In this document: piece by piece, positions 57,301 through 64,000 of the stretch
How positions within the stretch are numbered: position 1 is the stretch's first letter
Layout of the letters: each line of letters opens with the position of its first letter
Assembly: GCF_019649055.1 (NCBI RefSeq)
Contig: NW_026570421.1
Span: 1-64,000, forward strand
Direction: 5' to 3'
Source: Paramacrobiotus metropolitanus
Lineage: Eukaryota; Tardigrada; Eutardigrada; Parachela; Macrobiotidae
DNA: 64,000 nucleotides
Position numbers and translations under genes: made by a program
Notes under the pieces: model-generated
Told to the model about the DNA's origin: nothing
The model's input: only the letters and a program-made list of their open reading frames with translations
The model's database searches: none

Positions 57301-60300
57301 CCGAATGATTGAAAGAAGGTCATTCTTATTACGATATACAGATCGGCTTCCACAAAAAAAATATCAGTCGGCTGTCAGTCAAAATCGTAACTAGTTTTTG
57401 AATAAATAAAAAATTACGCACATTTTACAGATAAATATACGAGTAATTAAATACGCAAGAAAATTATTTCATTTATAATATACCTCTAATAAAATAAATA
57501 ACTAATTTTGTAGTTATTTTATTCGTTTGATTTCTTTGTATGTTGGTTTGTATGTAGCTTTGAATATTCCGGCGAATCGGCTTTGAGGGAATATGGGAAA
57601 TTTAGTAGTGACTTTTCGAGGGAAAAATGTCGAAAAAAAATGTAAGCTGATGCGTGCCGGCACACAATAAGCGGATGCTATCGACTGGCATCACTTCCCG
57701 GCAGCGTGGAGCGGGAAGAAAACGAGGTCCCCTTTTGTCCGAACATGTGCCGGTGACGCAGGACCGGTACGGCGAATTATGAGCCTTTTTAGTCGATATA
57801 TACATATACACAGATATCCCAACTGCGCCGCGGGAAGTTTTTTAACCGGAAACATTATCCCAGCGCTGGCTTGGTGATCCCTCGCTGCGTTAAGAGGAAA
57901 TTATTGATCTGTTTTTCACATCCCGCGTTTATTACCTCACCAACCGTATAGAGGCATCACAAGGTGTTTTCGTCGTTTGACGATATTAATATTCCCATGG
58001 TTAAGTGCAGAATTCCCTTCCAGCAAGATTTTTCCGGAAAAGCACTTTAAATAATCCTTGAATAAACGTCATTGAAAATACATTTCCTAATGAAGAAGCT
58101 CGTGATTTTTATCCAGTGTACCGCGCATTTTCGCCGTAATATTTGCCCATCCAGTTATTTATTTATACGCGTTGTATGGTAAATTTCTATCTGCCGCGGC
58201 GCACGAAATTCAAGAAAAACAGGAGATCGCGGTATTTCAATTGCCAGCTGCTTTCATTGACATTTTTAAAAATTTTGTACAATTCTTCTGCTATTTCTAA
58301 AAAATTATTTAAGTGATGTTTTTAATTATAAATGTGAAATTAAGGTTATTTCGTATTTATTTGTGTTTGCGAAAGTACAGTAGCAATTTAAAATATCTCC
58401 ATACTTGCAAATTAAATGCGAAGAAAAATCATTTGCTGTGCAAAACATGACGCAGATAATTTATTTCAGGAGAAAGGGGGAAAATAAAATTATTGCTTAT
58501 AGTTTCACATGCGTCACAATTCATTCTGATCTTTGTGAATGATTGAATGAGGTCTGCTGCCACGCGTAGGCGTCATTTGACAAAACAACATAATACATAA
58601 AATCCATAATAAATGAGGAGAAATAATTTGTTTTGAAAGCCGCGTTAAACGGTGTGTTTACGAGGGATTTATGGGCACTCCCTCACGTGTGACCACGAAT
58701 TAAATGCCAGTAATTCATGCCGGCAGAACGCTGATTAATTAACGCCAATGAATATCAGTTCCGGCTCGAAAAATAGCATATTGCGTCGCCACGGGATGGG
58801 ACGGTCATGAGTTGTATAAATTTCATATTTAATGAAGGGTAATTTGTTGAATAAATGCTACCCGCTGAAGGTCACCGTTGGTGTGGAGTTGATCCGCCCC
58901 CTGAACGGGAAATTCGTGGAAAATGAGTAGAATTAATTGGACGCGAACGTGAACGTGATTTCGGGGTGCAAATGTGAGCAGACGTATTATTATTATTATA
59001 CAATTAATTGGAAAATCGCACGGGTGACGCAAAGCTTATCCGGTGGTTAATGGGCTGATAAAACGGGTTATCGGCTGATTTTGGGGAAATAATGCTGAGT
59101 TTGTGGTTGATTACGATGCTGTCATAAACAATAATTATTCCGTTGATTAATGATAATCGTTAGGAGAGGTCACACTCACGCGGAAGCCAGTTACGAATTT
59201 TCAGCAATTTTCTAAATTATTTCTGAGTCAGCTGATTTTATAGCGCTGCTTAATGCGCCAATAAAAAATTTGTTTTCCAGTTTTCCGTGGGTTGATTATT
59301 TTATTGGAGATGTGTTAATTTGATTTTATTTTTTGTGTAAGTAGATCCTTTTTTTTTCGGATCAAGGCTGTTTGTAAAAATTTCGCTAGCCGAAAAACAT
59401 TTTAATTTCGTCACGTGGAAAAATTGAAAAGAGGTTTTTATAATTGAACATGGAAATACATTCATGCCGGAAAACTGTTACAAGAAAAATGATAACCAGA
59501 TAATCTGACGGCACGTTTTTTGTATCAGAACCGACAAATATTTTTTTTGCCGGGAAATTATTACAGGAAAACTGGATAATTAGAAAAATTCCCGAGGCAT
59601 GTTTTAATGAATATTCAAATGAGTTTTGCCGGGAAAATTGTTACAAGAAAAATAATAATCCAAAAAATTGGTGAGACATTGGTCTAACTGAACCGGCAAC
59701 GAATTTTTCCGGGGAAAATTGTTACGTGAAAAATGTTAAATAAATCTCCGGGAATCCGGTAAATCCAGCACCCATCCTCCCTCCTTGGAAAAATCATTAG
59801 AAACGTTTTGAAAAGCCGGTACATGTTGACAATTACACACTGAACACAAAACCCGCACCGTGCTGAAAGTGGCCAAGAAAATACCCTCTCGCAAAGTAGA
59901 CCCAATTATCCTGATCAATACCCGCCGTACACGAATTGTCAGAGCGTGAATAGAGTTTCGGCCGTGTGATTGGCAGGAGGAGCTTAAAGAACAGTCTGAC
60001 ATAAACACGAGCACGCGTTATAATGTATAGAGTAGCGGGAAAGACCGTATACACGTAATCAAGCAGCAGCCTTATCAGCGCGTATTTCCGGCTGCAACCG
60101 TCGTCTTAAGGAAGATGCTAGTAACGGTTAGTTCGTGGCTAAAATTGGCTGTGGGCGATGCTGATTAGCTGGTTTGTTCGCTGTACGACCAGAGCACATG
60201 GTACGGATGTTTACCAAGTTTTCCGCGGTGGTAGTTGCTGCTTGGCTCGTGATGGAATTGTGGTGGTTGGTGTGTATTAAAAAGCCCACAGATGAATAGA

Positions 60301-63300
60301 TTAAGTAGTCACGATTTATACACCGCACTTTTACACACTGATGGTTATGCAATGATTAATTATACGGAGAATTTTCGGGGTTTGTTGTGGTCTGGGTTGG
60401 AGAAACGATTAGGACCGCACACACATGTGAGGACGAACTGTACCTGCTGATGTTGTGTTGACGGGAAATGGGATGATTAATAAATTCGCTGTACTGGAGT
60501 TGTTTATTTATTTGAACTGATTGTATCGTTTTTTTTTATTTGGCTTCCGTTGAACGATTCTGTGAAGTGCTGCACACGCACAGTCGCGCACTATGGAAGC
60601 AATGGATGACGGTAAATACTGAATAGTAATAGTGTTTTCGTAGTGTAGTGGCTTACAACGTTTACTAACATTGCGAAATTGAAGCGTTCGCTACACAATT
60701 ATTTGGCATATATGAAGTTCAACTTCAACTTTTGAAGTTAAACACTGATTTTTTTGGAAGGACTCAGTATTAATAATTTTCTTATTTACGAGTACAGAAA
60801 TTGTTCTGGTTGAGCTCATAGTTCTGAATTGCGCAAAGAATTGTTATGCGAAATAAGAGAAGTATTTTGCTCAGTATTTATTGGGCCTTTTAATTTATTT
60901 TGCATAAACGAAGACGTGGAAGTGTGCTAAAAAGCCAGTTGTTTTTTTCAGTCCTATAGTTTTTGTATTGGCTAAGTAGAGTGTAAACACACCAGCCCGT
61001 GTCTCAAGGCCGGCGTCGTTTTGATCGGGTGTATTTATGCACGAAACAATATACGCCTTTTCAATCTTTCAATCACGCTTTAATCGAGCCGGTCAAGGTG
61101 AACGAGCACAAGGTGTTTTACCGGAAACGGCGGGAATCTTTTGTTAATCGTCGTACTGTTATCAATTTAGGTTGGATCAACAATGCAAATATCGTAGAAA
61201 TTGTGTCAGGAAGTGACGAAAGAAAATATCAGTGAAAATTCTGAGAATAAAATAATTTTGGTAAAAATTATTAATTATTTAGGAAATGTTCAGCTGTGTA
61301 ATTGGCGAATCCTGCGTCTTTATTGATTAAACATTATAATTTTAACAAAATTTCTGGTATGGAGTCAGTGTTTATTATAAGTTTATTTTTTAGTATTTAT
61401 TCGTGTATACTGAGGTATTTTTAATTTATTTTACATTAAAAAATGGGCATATACTGGTATTTAACGGGTGACTGGTTGATTGGTAGGTCGCGCTGTGATC
61501 TCAGGACGGTTCTTCAGTCTGCACAAGAACTACCAGCGGCGACGGTCGCGGTTCAAGTTCACCCGGCCGGAGAACGGCGTGCTGGTGGACGAGACGTACC
61601 AGGGTCCGGCCAGCTGTTTGTTGCAGCACGTGGCCTGCTGGAACTTCAACACCTTCACCCTGGACCACCTGACCAACGGGCGGGCGCTCTTCCACCTCGG
61701 CGTGCACCTCTTCGAGGAGTACGGCCTCGTCGAGCACTTCCGGCTGGACCATCTCAAACTCATGAAGTGCTTCGGTAGGCATCGTTCGACATTTCTTGAT
61801 CAGGATAATTTACTCAGTTTACACTTTATACTGCCTAACTTGTTTGTAATGTGAACATTTTGCATGGCCACCCAGTGCTGGATATGTTATGGTAATCGTA
61901 GTGTAATGGCACACTCGTTTGGGCTAACTTTCATTCGGACGGTGGTGCAGACGCTTTCCGTACTTCCCTAAATGACAAAGTTTGCTTTTCATACGACATT
62001 GTTTTCGGCTGTGTTTTTGTTCCATAATGGATTCCCTTATGCCCTTTTCCACTGAAATTCTCTATTATTTTTAGAAGTATAAGATTTAATCAGATCAAAC
62101 CCCTGCTGTTTCGTTTGTCTGCGTAGAAAACAGAAACAGACATTGGAAGAAAATCAAAGCAGGAAATCTCGTGAAAAACTTTACAAAGTTTAGATGGAAA
62201 AACATTTCATTTTTTAATTTCAGATTTTTAACTGCATTAGGAAATTTTGCGCTTACAAGACTGTTAGGGAAATAGAATTTTTTTCGTGTATTGTGTTTTA
62301 CGAGTGTAAATTCTAATTACGATTGTCCAATAATACGGCTGACGGGAATAAATTAACTGGATTCATTCCATTTTACATGTAATATTATCCGTTTAAATGA
62401 AAATCTTATTTTATTTTCTTGTTTTTTATCGGAATGTATTTGTGTGAAGGTTTGCTGGAAGCCAGCTACCACAGCACCAACCCCTTCCACAACTCCATCC
62501 ATGCCGCCGACGTGACGCAGGCGCTGCACTGCGTCGTGCAGCAGAGCGGCATCCACCGGCATCTGACCAAAATGGAGACGATGGGCGCGCTGTTGGCCGC
62601 GGCCGGCCACGACGTGGATCATCCCGGCGTCAACCAGCCCTTCCTCGTCGGGACGCGCAACTACCTGGCGCAGCTGTACAACAACAAATCGGTCCTGGAG
62701 AACCACCACTGGCGCACCTCCATCTGCCTGATCCGCCAGTCCGGGCTGGTGGACCACTTTGCCCCCGCCGAGCAGAAGGAGCTGGAGGATATCATGCGCA
62801 CCATGATCCTGGCCACCGACATCACCCGCCAGCCCGATCTCATCGCCCGGTTCAAGCAGCTGAATGATTGCCGGCGGCCGGAGGAGGTGCTGACCGACCG
62901 GGATGAACGGCTGTTTGTCATGCAAATTGGTACGGAATTTTCTTTCATTTTTCTGCAGGCTTTCCGCCCGGATTTAGCTGGGTTGTTGCAGAATTTACAA
63001 TTCAGCGAAAAAATGTTTTCGTTTGCTTTTTTAGTTTTCGCAATAAATTCAGAGAATTTCATTAATTTTTAATTTATTTAAATTCAAATTTTTCATTAAT
63101 TTGGCGTTCCAATATTTGAAAGAGATTTTCTCTGTGGTAAAAAAAGACGGCTAGGTGATTTAATTAATTAGGAATATTTTTATTTGTTGAAATTAATTCT
63201 GAATGATTCTAAATACATCTTCTGTAAAAATGCAGCGATTCCGCAAAAAAAAATACGCTCCATTTAAAAAAGGAAGCAGTTTTGAATTCAAAAATGCAGT

Positions 63301-64000
63301 GCATTTATGAATAGATTTAATAGGCTGGGTGGATTACATTTCATTTTGTTTTTATCGCTCACTACGTGTACGCCACTGTACGGTCGCCGGTCGCGGTAGT
63401 GCTTACAGAGATATTGTAGTGTAGCGGCTTAAAATGACCTTTTCTGCCTTTAAAACATGGCAGTGAACCGTGTACGGTCCAGTGAGTCGAAGTTGAACGA
63501 TCTGAAAAGCAATGTTTTTGAATAATTAAAAGTCAGTTGCAATTATTTCGGTAAATATGTCGCATTTTTTCCGGGGAGCACTTGTTGCTAGTTTATATAA
63601 AATAAGTGTTATTTAAAATAAATTGAATTTTTCAAAATAAGCTGGATGAATGTTTGAGCGATATCCAGTTTATTTTTGTTGGTTACTATTAACAAAGGCA
63701 CACACTTGGAATAAATAGTAAAGGAAGGTAGTGCAAGGGATGATCTGTGGGTGGCTGAACCGACGAGCAGTGGTCGTCTTGAAAAAATCAAAAAAATGAA
63801 GCACCTAGCTAAGTGCAGGTGCGCTGAGTGCATCAGCCGTATCTGGTCGCAACCTTCAAGCAGGGCGACCGTGAGCGCCGTCTCAACCTGCCCGTGACGG
63901 CCATCTGCGACCGCAAAACCAACAACCTCCCCCGCATCCAGGTCGGCTTCATCGAGTACGTGGTGGCCCCCCTGTTTCGCGAGTGGGGCCGCTTCAATCC
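54384..64000 (+). CDS. PDE7-like cyclic nucleotide phosphodiesterase, 3' end outside window
   Basis: Exons: 54384-54540, 61505-61774, 62450-62929, and one starting about 63837 that runs off the window. The first three junctions are phase 1 and fit. Exon 1 encodes a short acidic N-terminus ([16 protein letters not shown]; a second Met is at 54396). Exon 2 gives [20 protein letters not shown], matching the PDE7 WNFDIFLFDRLTNG region. Exon 3 holds the catalytic core: [18 protein letters not shown], then [14 protein letters not shown] (HD metal ligands) and LENHHWR. The last exon has [20 protein letters not shown], the PDE7 C-terminal helix. PDE7 enzymes hydrolyse cAMP in the cytosol. The residues between MQI and FKQGD, about 25 in PDE7 including the KCADICNPCR block, are not found in 62930-63836. 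No GAF or PAS domain is seen, as in PDE7. Confidence 0.85.
54802..54816 (+). repeat. tRNA-Val-like 5' motif copy with B-box-like GGTTCG
   Basis: GTAGTGCAGTGGTTA is the closest copy to tRNA-Val (GTAGTGTAGTGGTTA). About 45 nt on, AACCGGTTCG resembles the T-arm B-box. The rest does not fold as a tRNA by eye, so it is more likely a SINE or tRNA relic than a working gene. Confidence 0.4.
55169..55198. other. Perfect 12 bp hairpin in PDE7 intron 1
   Basis: ATGCCGCAATAC and GTATTGCGGCAT pair exactly around the six-base loop GGGTGT. The stem is shorter than a microRNA precursor. It could be a structured element or a palindromic protein site. Confidence 0.5.
59466..59740. repeat. Degenerate tandem repeat, about 80 bp unit, four copies
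   Basis: Units begin GCCGGGAAAATTGTTACAAG or variants at about 59466, 59549, 59628 and 59708. Each contains GAAAAATGATAA-like and GGCATG-like steps. They lie in PDE7 intron 1. Confidence 0.6.
60640..60652 (+). repeat. tRNA-Val-like 5' motif copy
   Basis: GTTTTCGTAGTGTAGTGGC (60634-60652) differs from the usual tRNA-Val start (GTTTCCGTAGTGTAGTGGT) at two positions. No matching 3' half is visible. Confidence 0.45.
63416..63428 (+). repeat. tRNA-Val-like 5' motif copy
   Basis: GTAGTGTAGCGGC lies in the intron between the third and last visible PDE7 exons. Confidence 0.35.

Larger units (their letters stand above)
54541..61504. other. PDE7-like gene intron 1 (7 kb)
   Basis: It begins GTAAGT and ends CTGTGATCTCAG. 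It is A+T-rich with scattered GC-richer blocks (55.15-55.6, 56.0-56.57, 57.6-57.95, 58.55-59.05 and 59.83-60.47 kb). Many ATTAATTA-type homeodomain cores are present (for example near 58735). No exon with protein-like composition was found inside. Long first introns often hold enhancers; that is inference. Confidence 0.5.

Overview
The window is nuclear DNA from an animal. It has GT-AG introns of about 90-170 bp in some genes and several kb in others, TATA boxes, A+T-rich non-coding DNA and GC-richer exons. The genes are a PDE7-type phosphodiesterase, a rhodopsin-family receptor, several small multi-pass membrane proteins and a TPR protein. No rRNA, mitochondrial or bacterial feature is visible. 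I infer an ecdysozoan invertebrate; tardigrade is only a guess.

Layout. (1) 1 to about 6.3 kb, minus strand: the 5' half of an LTR retrotransposon. It has an N-terminal Gag ORF, a Gag ORF with capsid-like and zinc-knuckle regions, and the start of a protease-pol ORF that runs off the left edge. Its leader carries CRE sites and tandem repeats. (2) 7.5-12.2 kb: three TA-flanked inverted-repeat elements around and inside a multi-exon gene for an unrecognised multi-pass membrane protein (about 8.0-11.7 kb). (3) 12.3-16.5 kb: an intact three-exon membrane-protein gene, a broken tandem copy of it, and a decayed reversed copy of one exon of the TPR gene further right. (4) 18.1-20.7 kb, minus: a 790-residue protein with C-terminal TPRs, divergent from (5) 21.6-22.9 kb, a two-exon four-helix membrane protein. 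(6) 24.1-26.4 kb: a three-exon class A GPCR. (7) 26.4-54.1 kb: a gene-poor stretch with one convincing orphan exon (41.47 kb), CpG-rich islands, a CRE, and a 641 bp TTAA-flanked foldback element. (8) 54.1-64.0 kb: the PDE7-like gene, with a TATA promoter, a first exon, a 7 kb intron and three further exons, cut by the right edge.

How the genes relate. The PDE7-like enzyme would end cAMP signals, and the GPCR could start them; that link is inference. The clearest oddities are these: the PDE gene seems to lack the short exon that should carry the K-x-A-D-I-C-N-P metal-binding block; two inverted-repeat elements have arms that differ from each other yet match perfectly within each element; the retroelement Gag has a possible myristoylation signal, a long coiled coil and a PPxY motif; and a motif like the 5' part of tRNA-Val recurs across the window. 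All splice sites were read by eye and are unconfirmed.
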